The notes: generated by a model from the sequence alone, not told the origin. A DNA stretch of 64,000 bases from Galactobacillus timonensis (GCF_900240265.1 NZ_LT964739.1:69010-133009); one strand, 5' to 3'; shown: positions 1-9,120, counted from the stretch's first letter. Made by a program: numbers and translations.

Positions 1-240
1 TTCATTGTCGTAAAGCAGCGTCATACAGTCGATAAGGACACAGGCCAGGTGGTAGTGTCCGACATAAAACTGAATAACGGATTGATGGAGAACCGGAACT
101 CAATCATCAAGACGATCAAAAAAGCAGCCAACGGATATACCAACTGGGACAGATTCCGCAACCGCTGCCTCTATGTGCTCAGGAAGAGCTCCCGGCCATT
201 GTTGAACCCTGTCATTCCGCCAAAGAAGGTTAAGCAATGA
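1..240 (+). CDS. ISL3-family transposase, C-terminal part
   Basis: The reading frame is open from the first base of the window. The final residues (GLMENRNSIIKTI, then NGYTNWDRFRNRCLYVL) align with the C-terminus of the complete transposase at 19759-21150 (AIIENRNSICKCI, NGYHNWDRFRNRLMYVL). This region carries the last acidic catalytic residue (the E of MENRNS). The sequences are clearly diverged, so this is a different ISL3-type element from the two complete copies. The stop codon overlaps the next start (ATGA), so the downstream ORF is probably translationally coupled. Confidence 0.85.
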   Translation, partial: FIVVKQRHTVDKDTGQVVVSDIKLNNGLMENRNSIIKTIKKAANGYTNWDRFRNRCLYVLRKSSRPLLNPVIPPKKVKQ

Positions 241-527
241 CAACAAACGGATTAACATACGACCAGGTGTGGATCACGGCAGAAGGAGCCCGTTTGTATG
301 GCAAAGAAGCAGAACTATATCTGCAGCCCCGCATCCGTTCCCTGAACCGAATGTGCCGCTCAGCGCAGCGATTAATGCGCGGCATTGAAAGTGAGCTGAA
401 GCAGCACGACCATACGAACAACAGGATCCTGTATGCCTTGAGTACAGACGAGATGCTTGCCCACATCGCCATCTGTTGCGAGATGTTTCTGGACGAATAC
501 GAAGAACTGCTGGAGACGCAGCCTTAA
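237..527 (+). CDS. hypothetical IS accessory protein, 96 aa
   Basis: I do not recognise this protein. It starts within the transposase stop codon (ATGA overlap) and lies inside the inferred element end at 672, so it probably belongs to the insertion sequence. It is hydrophilic, predicted mostly helical, with several Arg/Lys and Glu, three cysteines (one after RM, two adjacent near residue 81) and no zinc-ribbon spacing or membrane segment. The two complete ISL3 copies lack a homologue at this place and instead carry a 180-residue ORF ahead of the transposase. It could be an accessory factor for transposition or a passenger gene. Confidence 0.5.
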   Translation: MTTNGLTYDQVWITAEGARLYGKEAELYLQPRIRSLNRMCRSAQRLMRGIESELKQHDHTNNRILYALSTDEMLAHIAICCEMFLDEYEELLETQP

Positions 528-750
528 CGGGCCCGTCTCCTTTTCGTTTCCATAAGAAAAACCGCCTGTTTTACCAGACGGCTTCATGGCGGATAAACCT
601 TTTTGGGGTGCCCCGAGACCCCAGGTTATTTCACTTCGATTTCGAGGCCTCCCCAGAAAAATTTAGATCGCCCTTTTTTCAACACCCAAACAGAGCGTAG
701 CTGAAGAAACCTTTAGACAAGCCGAAGCCATCATCGGATACACTGAAGCT

Positions 751-1461
751 ATGAATGATGAAAAAAACACAGTAACGATTCTCATTGCCGAAGATGATGA
801 AGATATCCGCCAGCTTGTATCGCTCTATATTCAGAACGAAGGCTGGACACCGCTGCTTGCCAAAGACGGCGAAGAAGCGATGCGCCTCTCCAGAACGTTT
901 CATATCGATCTGGCCGTGCTCGACCTCATGATGCCGAAGCTTGATGGCTATGAAGTGACCAAAGAACTTCGTTCCTCAAGCAACCTTCCCATCATCATCC
1001 TATCCGCCAAGAACATGGATACGGACAAGATCCGTGGACTCGATCTGGGCGCCGATGACTATGTCACAAAGCCCTTCAATCCCATGGAACTGATCGCCCG
1101 CATCAAGTCACAGCTGCGCCGCTACTATCAGCTGGGTGCCAATGTCCGCAAAGAACAGCAGACCTATATCAGCGGCCCGTTCGTATTGAATCTGCGCACG
1201 ATGACGCTGACCAAAAACGGTGAGCGCATCGCCCTGACACCAACCGAGTTCAAACTGCTCTCCATCCTGATGGCTTCTCACGAAACCGTCTTTACAAAGA
1301 TGCAGCTGTACAAGGCCATCGCAGGATCCTACTTTGAAAGCGACGACAACACCATCATGGTCCATATCTCCAATCTCCGTGACAAGATTGAGGACGACCC
1401 GAAGAATCCGAAATTCATCAAGACCGTCCGCGGCCTGGGGTATAAATTTGAAAACGAATAA
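751..1461 (+). CDS. OmpR-family response regulator
   Basis: Two-component response regulator of 236 residues. The receiver domain occupies about residues 8-122, with the acidic pair in AEDDED (15-16), the phospho-acceptor Asp58 in VLDLMMP, the switch Ser85 and Lys107 in TKPF. A winged-helix DNA-binding domain follows (about 140-234, with LTPTEFKLL and the C-terminal TVRGLGYKF). The partner kinase starts inside the 3' end of this gene, so the two are co-translated. No strong Shine-Dalgarno precedes the ATG; the leader appears short. The inducing signal cannot be told from the sequence, and the immediate neighbours are an IS end and a nucleoside gene cluster on the other strand. Confidence 0.93.
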   Translation: MNDEKNTVTILIAEDDEDIRQLVSLYIQNEGWTPLLAKDGEEAMRLSRTFHIDLAVLDLMMPKLDGYEVTKELRSSSNLPIIILSAKNMDTDKIRGLDLGADDYVTKPFNPMELIARIKSQLRRYYQLGANVRKEQQTYISGPFVLNLRTMTLTKNGERIALTPTEFKLLSILMASHETVFTKMQLYKAIAGSYFESDDNTIMVHISNLRDKIEDDPKNPKFIKTVRGLGYKFENE

Positions 1462-3061
1462 AAAACAAAGACACCGCAGCATTTTCTGGACCCTGATCCT
1501 GCAGTACGGCCTCTTCACAGTGATCGTTCTGGCTGCCTCTGCCGGCATTAGCCGCACCATTGATTCGCTTGCCAACCGATCAATGCCATCCATGGATCTT
1601 GCCGCAGATCAGAAAATCAGAAACACCATCTCCAACGGAAACTGGGATTCCGTCAATATCGAACGCCTCGCCGGAACCGGATCCTGGTTCACGGTCCTTG
1701 ACGGCACCGAAATCCTCTACCGGTCCAAAAACATGCCCACGGGTCTTTCCTTTTCATTCGATGATATTGCCTGCATCCCCGACAGCTCCTGGTCCGCCTA
1801 CTCCGTTTCCTACACCGATGACAGCGGCCGGAACATACGTGAATACACCAACTTCCGCTACACCACGAATAATGACAGCACCGATTACTCCGTTGAAGAA
1901 TCAGGCATCTTCCAGATTGATACCGCCACCAATACAGTCGTCTATGCCAACACCGCCACGCCGGGAAATCTGACAACATATACCGACACACAGCTTGACT
2001 ACATCGAAGGTATCCATGACAGCTACCAGATGCTCAGATTACCAATCACCCTTTCCGACGGAACTTCGCTTACTGCCATCGTCGGACGGACCGGCATCGA
2101 TCCCCAGGCAATGAATGCCGCCTCCATCTACCGCCTCTCCCTGCCGATGACGATCGCCGGCTATATCATGATCATGGTCCTGTTCGTCTGGTTCCTTTAC
2201 CGCTGGTTCCGCAAGCCAATGCGAATGATCTCAAACGCAATGCAGGATATTTCCAACGGAAGCCTTGGCACAACCATCAGCTACGACGGACCAGCCGAGC
2301 TGGAAACGGTCGCCGAAAGCTTTAACACCATGTCCAGACGCCTGGAAGAAGCTGAAGATCAGCGCAACAGGGCCGAGGAACAGCAAACCAAGCTTATCAC
2401 CGACATCTCCCACGATCTGAAAACGCCGATCACAGTCATTCAGGGATATGCCAAAGCGATCAATGACGGCGTCGTTCCCCAGGATCAGATCCCGCAGTAT
2501 CTCCATACGATCTATCTCAAATCCAACAACCTGGCCGATCTGATCAACACATTCCATACCTACAGCAAACTTTCGCACCCCGACTTCCATCTTGATCTCC
2601 GGAAGGAAAATCTCTGCGAAGTAACCCGCGAATATTTCGCCGCAAAGTATGAAGAGCTCAACATTACCGGCTTCGAACTTGAAGCCGACCTTCCCGAAAC
2701 TCCGGTCTATGTCAATCTGGACGTACTCAACTTCAACCGCGTCCTGGAAAACATTCTCTCCAATGCCCTTCGCTACAACCCCAAAGGCACAAAAATCCTG
2801 GTCCATCTGAATAACGATGAAGAACACCATCAGGCGGTTCTTACTCTCGCCGACAGCGGCATCGGCATCCCGCCCGAAATGGCAAAGCACATCTTCGACC
2901 CCTTCTATACCGGCGACGCCTCGCGGGGCACCCATGGCAGCGGCTTGGGTCTCTCCATTGCCAGAACCATCGTCGAAATGCACCGGGGAACCATTGAACT
3001 ACTCCCCCGGGATGGCGAATGGAAAACCATCTTCCGCATCACGCTTCCAATCATTGACTGA
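1448..3061 (+). CDS. sensor histidine kinase
   Basis: Membrane histidine kinase partner of the upstream regulator. I choose the TTG at 1448, 14 bases before the end of the regulator, because it has GGGG just upstream and places the first membrane helix at the N-terminus; the open frame extends further back to 1334 but would overlap the regulator by 128 bases. In this numbering (537 aa): membrane helix about 12-33, an extracellular sensor of roughly 195 residues, second helix about 232-252, HAMP about 253-305, and the phospho-acceptor His322 in DISHDLKTP. The C-terminal ATPase domain has the N box (ENILSNALRYNP), G1 (DSGIGIPP) and G2 (HGSGLGLSIA). The extracellular domain is not one I recognise. 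Confidence 0.9.
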   Translation: MKTNKKQRHRSIFWTLILQYGLFTVIVLAASAGISRTIDSLANRSMPSMDLAADQKIRNTISNGNWDSVNIERLAGTGSWFTVLDGTEILYRSKNMPTGLSFSFDDIACIPDSSWSAYSVSYTDDSGRNIREYTNFRYTTNNDSTDYSVEESGIFQIDTATNTVVYANTATPGNLTTYTDTQLDYIEGIHDSYQMLRLPITLSDGTSLTAIVGRTGIDPQAMNAASIYRLSLPMTIAGYIMIMVLFVWFLYRWFRKPMRMISNAMQDISNGSLGTTISYDGPAELETVAESFNTMSRRLEEAEDQRNRAEEQQTKLITDISHDLKTPITVIQGYAKAINDGVVPQDQIPQYLHTIYLKSNNLADLINTFHTYSKLSHPDFHLDLRKENLCEVTREYFAAKYEELNITGFELEADLPETPVYVNLDVLNFNRVLENILSNALRYNPKGTKILVHLNNDEEHHQAVLTLADSGIGIPPEMAKHIFDPFYTGDASRGTHGSGLGLSIARTIVEMHRGTIELLPRDGEWKTIFRITLPIID

Positions 3062-3064
3062 ATC

Positions 3065-3104
3065 AGTAAAAGGGCGATCCCGTTAATGGAACCGCCCTTT
3101 CTTT
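3065..3104. terminator. bidirectional rho-independent terminator
   Basis: Arms AAAGGGCG (3069-3076) and CGCCCTTT (3093-3100), with A-rich sequence on one side and TTTC on the other. It lies between the convergent histidine kinase and nucleoside hydrolase genes and can serve both. Confidence 0.75.
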
Positions 3105-3111
3105 CAACATG

Positions 3112-4029
3112 TCAGGCCAGATGACTGAGGCGCTCCTCAACACCGGCCCAGAACCGGTCGCAATCCAGCTGCAGACCGATTTCAATGTTCGCCGCCTTAT
3201 GATACCTGTTGTTCAGATCACATACCGTCCGCCCGTAGCACGGCCCGTGCGACAGATCAATCTCCGCATAGACAGGCTTCAGAGAGAACAGTTGCGGCTC
3301 ACTGACATACATCACCGTCGTCACATCATGGACATGAACCTGATAGGCGTGCTGGTCAATCTGTTCCTGCAGAATATCTACACAGAGACTGCCTGCCCTG
3401 TTGCCAAGCCCCCGCAGCCTCTTCAGCGTCGAATCATCCACAACAGTCTGCTCCGTAAGATCCAGACCCATCATCACGATCGGAACACCCGAGGAATACA
3501 CAACGGCTGCCGCCTCCGGATCTGCGTAAATGTTGAATTCCGCCGCCGGCGTCGTATTGCCAAATCCGGCCGAACCGCCCATCAGCACAATCTTCTGAAT
3601 CTTCTGCGCAATCCGTGGCTCCAGACGCAGAGCCATCGCAAGATTGGTCAACGGCCCCGTAGCACAGACCACGATATCGCCATCACCTGCCATCAGCGTA
3701 CGGATCAGATAACTGACGGCATGTTCTTTTTCCGGCGACCGTGTCAGTTCCACGAAGTCCCGGTTCAGCAGCCCGTTTCTGCCATGGACCGCCTTGGCAA
3801 GAATCTGATCACGTACCAGCGGACGATCACAGCCCGCATAGACCGGCACATTCAGACCCAGATATTCCAGAACACGCAGCGAGTTCGCCGTCGTCAGAGA
3901 CACTTCTACGTTGCCGGCCACCGTCGTGACCGCCAGCAGCTCAAGATCAGCACTGCCGGCAGCTGTCATGATGGCAATCGCATCATCCTTGCCCGTATCG
4001 CAATCAATGATAATCTTCTGCTTTGCCAT
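3112..4029 (-). CDS. nucleoside hydrolase (IunH/RihA-like), paralogue 1
   Basis: Inosine-uridine-preferring nucleoside hydrolase family, 305 residues. It cleaves the N-glycosidic bond of nucleosides to give base and ribose. The N-terminal calcium-binding motif IIDCDTGKDDAIAI is present, as are ATGPLTNLA, VLMGGS and AAEFNIYADPEAA, which are family signatures. It is the last gene of the minus-strand nucleoside run, six bases after the upstream permease stop, so it probably acts on imported nucleosides. Substrate preference among purine and pyrimidine nucleosides cannot be assigned from sequence alone. It is one of three paralogues in the window. Confidence 0.9.
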   Translation of the reverse strand: MAKQKIIIDCDTGKDDAIAIMTAAGSADLELLAVTTVAGNVEVSLTTANSLRVLEYLGLNVPVYAGCDRPLVRDQILAKAVHGRNGLLNRDFVELTRSPEKEHAVSYLIRTLMAGDGDIVVCATGPLTNLAMALRLEPRIAQKIQKIVLMGGSAGFGNTTPAAEFNIYADPEAAAVVYSSGVPIVMMGLDLTEQTVVDDSTLKRLRGLGNRAGSLCVDILQEQIDQHAYQVHVHDVTTVMYVSEPQLFSLKPVYAEIDLSHGPCYGRTVCDLNNRYHKAANIEIGLQLDCDRFWAGVEERLSHLA

Positions 4030-4035
4030 GAAAAA

Positions 4036-4977
4036 CTATGCTTTGGCTGCCGCTTTCTTCTGACCAAGCTCAATCTTGCGCTTCTTATTGATGGAAATAA
4101 TGCTCGTAATAATGATCGCAAAGATCGTAGCCAGATACGGGATCATATTCAGGAACTCGGTCGGGAAGTTCGTCTGACTCTTCATCGTCGTACCGAGCGT
4201 ATCTGCGAAACCGAAGATCAGCGAAGCGAACATCGTACCGACCGGATTTCCGCCCGCCATGTTCTGGGCAGAAAGACCGATATAACCACGGCCGTTGACC
4301 ATGTTCTTCATAAAGAACGTGACCCAGCTCAGCGACATGAACGCCCCGCACAGACCGCAAAGCACACCGCAGAATGCAAAGGAAATGTAGCCGATCTTAT
4401 TGACCGAAATACCGACCGACTCCGCTGCATGCGGATTTTCACCGACCGCACGAATCCGCAGACCGATTCTCGTCTTCTTCAGCATGAACCAGACCAGGAA
4501 CACGCACAGGAACGAAATATACGTCAACAAACTCTGCCCCGAGATGATTCTTCCAAGAACAGGGATCTTCTCAATCAGCGGAATATTCACCGTCGGAATC
4601 TGATAGCTGCGCATCGTACCGGCCGTCGTCGACTTCTCGCCCGTCAGCAGATACATCACAAATACCGTGCCGCCGCTGGCCATCAGGTTGAACGCAATAC
4701 AGGTCAGATACAGGTCCGTCTTACCGGTAAGACTGGCAAAGGCAATGAACAGTCCCGTCACAAGACCCGTAACAATCGCCCCGAGAAGACCGGCCCACAC
4801 CGAGCCGCCGTAATGCGCCGCAATAACACCGCCAAGAGCGGCACAAAGGATCATACCTTCCGTGCCCATGTTGAACATGCCGGCCTTCGCCGTAATCAAT
4901 GCGGCAAGAGCCGCAAAGATGATCGGCGTCGCCATCTTGATTCCATCCGCAACAAACGCTACCCAATCGATACTCAT
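4036..4977 (-). CDS. nucleoside ABC transporter permease (NupC/YufQ-like)
   Basis: Integral membrane permease of 313 residues with about eight hydrophobic segments, of the branched-chain-amino-acid/sugar permease superfamily (BPD_transp_2). Markers are LITAKAGMFNMGTEGM near the N-terminus and the cytoplasmic-loop sequence RAVGENPHAAESVGI, which contacts the ATPase. Its start overlaps the stop of the second permease by four bases (ATGA), and the ATPase and lipoprotein genes lie upstream in the same direction. Together they match the BmpA-NupABC (YufNOPQ) type of nucleoside importer, which fits the surrounding salvage genes. Confidence 0.9.
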   Translation of the reverse strand: MSIDWVAFVADGIKMATPIIFAALAALITAKAGMFNMGTEGMILCAALGGVIAAHYGGSVWAGLLGAIVTGLVTGLFIAFASLTGKTDLYLTCIAFNLMASGGTVFVMYLLTGEKSTTAGTMRSYQIPTVNIPLIEKIPVLGRIISGQSLLTYISFLCVFLVWFMLKKTRIGLRIRAVGENPHAAESVGISVNKIGYISFAFCGVLCGLCGAFMSLSWVTFFMKNMVNGRGYIGLSAQNMAGGNPVGTMFASLIFGFADTLGTTMKSQTNFPTEFLNMIPYLATIFAIIITSIISINKKRKIELGQKKAAAKA

Positions 4978-6200
4978 AAGGACGGATCCTCCTTTTTCGT
5001 CTCATCCGAAGATGTCCCGCCGCCATCATCTCCAACAGCCGCTATCTTCTTCGCCGTATCTGTATCAGTCGAAACTGCCTTAACCCCTGCCGAGGCACTG
5101 TCACTGTCAGACTTAACCGCAGACTTGGCCTTCTCATCTTCCTCCGCAGCCTTGAAGATCAGACGATTCTTCATGCCGGACATGAAGGATTCAGCCGCAA
5201 CCAGAAGAATGATGATACCCTGAATGACCGTAACGAACTCAATCGGAATATCGCCGCTCGTATTTACAACATCGGCACCGATACGGATATAGGCAAGAAA
5301 CAGAGCCGCAACCGGAACCAGCACCGGATTGTTGCGCGCAAGAACCGCAACCAGCAGACCATCGAAGCCGTGTCCCGTCGTCGCTGTCCACTGAAAACGC
5401 GTATAGTTGCTCATCATTTCCGTCGCACCGCCAATGCCGGCAAGCGCACCGCCAGCCAGCTGCGCCGTAAAGGAAATGCCAACCGAAGACAGACCGACCG
5501 CCTGCGAGAACTTCGGGTTCGCGCCGACAAGACGCATCTTCCATCCAAACGAAGTCTTATAGAAGATGATGGCAACAATGATCACCGCCGCAATCGCAAC
5601 GAAGACACCGCTCTGAATCCGGAACTTTCCAAGAATGTTGGGAAGCTGGATGCTTTCCGGAATCTCCATGGAACCCATGTAGGAGATGTTCGGATCACGC
5701 AGCTTATAGCGAAGAATGTAAACCGCAAGATAAGCAACCGCACTGTTGAGCATCAGTGACGTAACGACGACATTCGCATTGAACTTCCGGTCCAGGATCG
5801 CCGGAATGAATGCAAGAACAACGCCCGTCACAATCGCAACCACATACATCAGCGGAACCATGACCGCCGCCGGAAGATTCGCTCCCGCCAGCGACAGACC
5901 TGCCCAGGTAACCATCGCAGCCGCCAGCATGAAGATACTTTCACCGATCAGGTTGAACTTATTGACGGCTGAGATGAAGCACATCGACAGACCGCAGAGC
6001 GTAAATGGAACCGCAAGATTGATGATGGAACCAATACGGCGCTGCGAAGAGAACGGACCCAGAATGAACTGCTTAATGATGAACAGCGGCTCATCCGAAA
6101 CAAGAAACAGAATTACCAGCGCAATACCGTAGGCAATCGCAAGGGCCACAATAATGCGAACCACTTCCATTACCGCTTCAATTCGCTGTGTCTTATTCAT
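4974..6200 (-). CDS. nucleoside ABC transporter permease (NupB/YufP-like) with long C-terminal tail
   Basis: Second permease subunit, 408 residues. The membrane part (about 1-350) has the family loop RLVGANPKFSQAVGL and the motif INKFNLIGE-like segment after the third helix. The last 55 or so residues form an unusual hydrophilic tail rich in Ser, Asp, Lys and Ala (for example KSDSDSASAG and DTDTAKK), predicted disordered, which standard family members lack. Four-base overlaps join it to the ATPase gene upstream and the other permease downstream, so the three subunits are translationally coupled. Confidence 0.88.
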   Translation of the reverse strand: MNKTQRIEAVMEVVRIIVALAIAYGIALVILFLVSDEPLFIIKQFILGPFSSQRRIGSIINLAVPFTLCGLSMCFISAVNKFNLIGESIFMLAAAMVTWAGLSLAGANLPAAVMVPLMYVVAIVTGVVLAFIPAILDRKFNANVVVTSLMLNSAVAYLAVYILRYKLRDPNISYMGSMEIPESIQLPNILGKFRIQSGVFVAIAAVIIVAIIFYKTSFGWKMRLVGANPKFSQAVGLSSVGISFTAQLAGGALAGIGGATEMMSNYTRFQWTATTGHGFDGLLVAVLARNNPVLVPVAALFLAYIRIGADVVNTSGDIPIEFVTVIQGIIILLVAAESFMSGMKNRLIFKAAEEDEKAKSAVKSDSDSASAGVKAVSTDTDTAKKIAAVGDDGGGTSSDETKKEDPSL

Positions 6201-7744
6201 AACAAGCCCTCCATCTGCGCCGGCGTCATTTCCTTGACTCCAAGCATGTATTCACCAAGCGTCTCTTCGGTAATCTCACTCGCCTTGGCAAATGCCGCAA
6301 CGATCTTTCCCTTATGAATGACCAGCAGACGATCCGAGCAGCCAAGCAGCTCGTTCAGGTCCGCCGAAATCAGAAGCGTACCCGTATTTTCCTCACGCGC
6401 CTTGCGAATGATCGTCTTGCGGATCATCTGCGCCGTACCGATATCAATGCCGCGCGTCGGCTGACATGCCAGAATGAAATTTGCACCGCTCGTAAACTCA
6501 CGGGCAACGACGACCTTCTGAATATTGCCGCCCGACAGCATACGCACCGGCTGATCCGGACCATCGCAGGCAATTTCAAAGTCCTGGATATACTGCCGCG
6601 CAATCTCATCAATCTTCTTATCATCCATGAACATGCCCTTCTTGAAGTCCTTTTTCGTGAAGCGGTCTGCCATGATGTTCATCTTGATGCTCATATTGCC
6701 CGCAATACCCTCGATCATCCGGTCCTCCGGAATGTAGGCCATACCGAGATCACGGATCTGACGCACCGTTTTGCCCTTGATCGATGTACCGTTAATATCG
6801 ACTTCGCCATCCGCGAAATCACCCAGTCCCGAAAGTACCTGTGCCAGTTCCGACTGGCCGTTGCCCTCAACACCGGCAATGCCGACCACTTCACCGGCAT
6901 CGACATTGAAGGAAATGCCATCCAGAACATGCTGACCGAAGTCGTTGATCTTCACCAGATTGTGAATCGAAACAACCGGCTTTCCGGGCTTGGGATCTTC
7001 CTTGTCCAGCGTCAGTACGACATCGCGGCCGACAATGAGCTTCGAAATCTTGGCCTCATCCAGATCCTTCGTATCATAGGTTCCCATGCCCCGGCCATGA
7101 CGCAGCACCGTCACATGATTGCTGATGCGAAGAACTTCTTCCAGCTTATGGGAAATGAAGATGACCGAAACACCGCTGTCACGCAGCTTGAACAGCTGCT
7201 CAAACAGCTCCTCCGTTTCCTGCGGCGTCAGAACGGCCGTCGGCTCATCAAGGATCAGAATCTTCGCACCCTTGTAAAGAGCCTTCAGAATCTCAACCTT
7301 CTGCATCTGTCCGACACTCAGGTCCCGCACCTTCGACGTCGCACTCACATTGAAGTTGTACTTCTTTGCAATTTCCTGGGTCGCCTTGACGGCTTCATCA
7401 AAGTCATACAGACCGTTTTTCATCGGCTCCGCACCGAGGGTTACGTTTTCCGCAACCGTCAGCGAGGGTACCAGCATAAAGTGCTGATGAACCATGCCGA
7501 TTCCCTTATCAATCGCATCCAGCGGGTCCGTGATCTTAACAGGCTGCCCATTGAGGAAAATTTTTCCTTCCTGCGCCTCTTCCATTCCGAAGAGAACCTT
7601 CATCAAGGTTGTTTTACCGGCACCGTTTTCACCGACAAGCGCATGGATCTCATTTGCCTCAATGGAAAATGTGACACCCTTGTTGGCCACGAATCCGTTC
7701 GGATAGATCTTGGTAATATTTTCCATCCGCAATACTTCTGTCAC
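6197..7744 (-). CDS. nucleoside ABC transporter ATP-binding protein (NupA/YufO-like)
   Basis: Tandem-ATPase subunit, 515 residues. The first ATPase domain has Walker A GENGAGKTT (about 37-45), signature LSVGQMQKVEI, Walker B ILILDEPTAVL and the switch His in ISHKLEEV. The second domain, like other members of this sugar/nucleoside group, is degenerate: its Walker A region reads GVEGNGQSE and the signature LSGGNIQK, followed by ILACQPTRGID where a catalytic Glu is normally found. The gene follows the lipoprotein gene after about 190 bases that contain strong hairpins, and overlaps the first permease by four bases. Confidence 0.92.
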   Translation of the reverse strand: MTEVLRMENITKIYPNGFVANKGVTFSIEANEIHALVGENGAGKTTLMKVLFGMEEAQEGKIFLNGQPVKITDPLDAIDKGIGMVHQHFMLVPSLTVAENVTLGAEPMKNGLYDFDEAVKATQEIAKKYNFNVSATSKVRDLSVGQMQKVEILKALYKGAKILILDEPTAVLTPQETEELFEQLFKLRDSGVSVIFISHKLEEVLRISNHVTVLRHGRGMGTYDTKDLDEAKISKLIVGRDVVLTLDKEDPKPGKPVVSIHNLVKINDFGQHVLDGISFNVDAGEVVGIAGVEGNGQSELAQVLSGLGDFADGEVDINGTSIKGKTVRQIRDLGMAYIPEDRMIEGIAGNMSIKMNIMADRFTKKDFKKGMFMDDKKIDEIARQYIQDFEIACDGPDQPVRMLSGGNIQKVVVAREFTSGANFILACQPTRGIDIGTAQMIRKTIIRKAREENTGTLLISADLNELLGCSDRLLVIHKGKIVAAFAKASEITEETLGEYMLGVKEMTPAQMEGLL

Positions 7745-7809
7745 GAGCTTATCCTCCCGATTCTAATATCCATTCCGATTATTCTCTGTTAGGCAGAATG
7801 CCACTGACC

Positions 7810-7865
7810 GGACGTCGTCAGCCCCTCATAACACTACCGGAAATGATGAGGAGTTCACGACGCCC
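7810..7865 (-). other. long intercistronic stem-loop between bmpA-like gene and transporter ATPase
   Basis: On the minus strand the arms are at 7865-7846 and 7829-7810, twenty positions each, pairing in about 17 positions including wobbles around a 16-base loop. A second small hairpin (GGCAGG/CCTGCC, 7870-7885) lies just before it. There is no U-tract directly after the long stem, so it looks more like an mRNA stabiliser or processing site than a full terminator. Confidence 0.6.
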
Positions 7866-7934
7866 GGCAGGCAGGTTTCCCTGCCTTTCCGAGGCGCTGC
7901 TTTTTTACGCAATGGTTTCCCTAAAGAAAATTAC

Positions 7935-9065
7935 TTACTGAACGTTTGCCAGATACGCGTTGTATTCCGTATCGTTCTCAAAATCAAAGTAGCTCTTGAC
8001 GGTCAGCTCGCCGCTCTTAATCTTATCCGCAGCCTCCGAAATTTCGTTTCTCAGATCTTCCGGCGTATTTGCTTCATAGAAATCATTGTCAACGATACCG
8101 ACCGAATCCTGCGCAAGACCGAGGTGCGTCGTATGACCCCACATCGAATCATCGCCGTTCTCGATGGAATGCATGATGGAAACCAGAGAGTTGCCTACTT
8201 CCTTCAGCATCGAAGTAAGAATGACATCTGCCTTTTCAGGGTTCTCGCCATCCTTGTACATAGCATACTGGTCGGAATCGACACCGATTGCCCACACATC
8301 ATTCAGCTCCGTGCATGCTTCGAACAGACCATCACCTGAACCGCCGGCAACCTGATAGAAGATATCCGCATTGTTATTGCGGGCCTGATCGAGAACGATC
8401 TCCTTCATCTTGGCCGGATCCGTCCAAGAGTCAACCGCCGCCTTAACAACCTTGACGCTTGTTCCGTGAGCCGTGTTGTAATCCATGACACCGTTGACGA
8501 AACCGGTAACGAAGTCATTAATGACCGGGTTCTCAACGCCGACGTCAACCGCAACCGTTCCCGTCTTCGTCATGCCTGCTGCCAGCATGCCAACGAGATA
8601 GGAACCTTCATTCTGCGCATAGAAGATGCAGGTCATATTGTCCGGCAGCTGATCATCGGACCAGTTTTCATCGAAACCGACGAACTTGACATCCGGATAC
8701 TCTTCGGCAAGCTTTGCCATGATCTCCATGTAGGTTGAAGATCCGAGAATATACTGATATCCCTGATCAATCGCATCGAGAATGCCGTCTTCGTACTTGT
8801 CAGCCTTCGAAGCATCGCCAAGCTCGAAAGTCTTTTCTTCCCAGCCTTCGCTCTTCAGAATCTGCATTCCGGCTTCACCGGAATCCGAGAACGACTTGTC
8901 ACCGAGAGCGCCGACGATGTAGGCGATCTTCCCCTTGGACTCCCCGGAGTCCGCAGCAGCACTGCTGCCGGAAGAAGATGTGTCCGTGCCTGAAGAACTT
9001 CCGCCGCAGGCAGCGAGTGACAGCGACATTGCTGCTGTCATGAGAATGGAAACTAGCTTTTTCAT
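7935..9065 (-). CDS. nucleoside-binding lipoprotein (BmpA/PnrA family)
   Basis: Substrate-binding protein of the nucleoside ABC importer, 376 residues. It has a lipoprotein signal peptide ending in LAAC with the lipidated Cys20, then a Ser/Gly-rich linker. The mature protein begins KGKIAYIVGALGDKSFSDSG, the typical start of Bmp-family domains, and contains FVGFDENW and VYQVAGGSGDGLFEA-type segments found in PnrA-like purine nucleoside binders. A strong ribosome site (AAAGGAGGATAT) precedes the ATG. It sits between a MATE gene upstream and the transporter genes downstream, with hairpins on both sides that could raise its share of the mRNA pool. Ligand range is inferred from family and context. 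Confidence 0.92.
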   Translation of the reverse strand: MKKLVSILMTAAMSLSLAACGGSSSGTDTSSSGSSAAADSGESKGKIAYIVGALGDKSFSDSGEAGMQILKSEGWEEKTFELGDASKADKYEDGILDAIDQGYQYILGSSTYMEIMAKLAEEYPDVKFVGFDENWSDDQLPDNMTCIFYAQNEGSYLVGMLAAGMTKTGTVAVDVGVENPVINDFVTGFVNGVMDYNTAHGTSVKVVKAAVDSWTDPAKMKEIVLDQARNNNADIFYQVAGGSGDGLFEACTELNDVWAIGVDSDQYAMYKDGENPEKADVILTSMLKEVGNSLVSIMHSIENGDDSMWGHTTHLGLAQDSVGIVDNDFYEANTPEDLRNEISEAADKIKSGELTVKSYFDFENDTEYNAYLANVQ

Positions 9066-9087
9066 ATATCCTCCTTTGATATGATTG

Positions 9088-9106
9088 CCCTTCAGCTAGC
9101 GAAGGG
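9088..9106 (-). other. hairpin upstream of the bmpA-like gene
   Basis: Six-base perfect arms CCCTTC and GAAGGG around a seven-base loop, between the MATE stop and the lipoprotein ribosome site. Together with the structures at 7810-7885 it brackets the lipoprotein cistron. It has no U-tract. Confidence 0.4.
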
Positions 9107-9120
9107 ACTTAGCCTGAATT

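Larger units (their letters stand above)
1..672 (+). mobile_element. ISL3-like insertion sequence, right part only
   Basis: The element enters from the left window edge and carries the end of a transposase plus a 96-residue downstream ORF. Its right end is inferred by comparison with the complete ISL3 elements at 18748 and 52430. Read inward on the minus strand from 672, it starts GG, then 16 bases, then GGGG, the same layout as the left end of those elements (GG-N16-GGGG). The eight bases after it, CTTTTTTC (673-680), would be the target duplication and resemble the complements of the CGAAAAAG and TGAAAAAG duplications at the complete copies. The left end is outside the window, so the duplication cannot be checked here. 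Confidence 0.6.

Noticed and set aside
3109..5223. Very long open frame (704 codons) on the plus strand opposite the nucleoside hydrolase and permease genes
   Set aside because: It is antisense to well-supported genes, rich in Arg and His as expected from the shadow of GC-rich codons, and has no recognisable domain or ribosome site.
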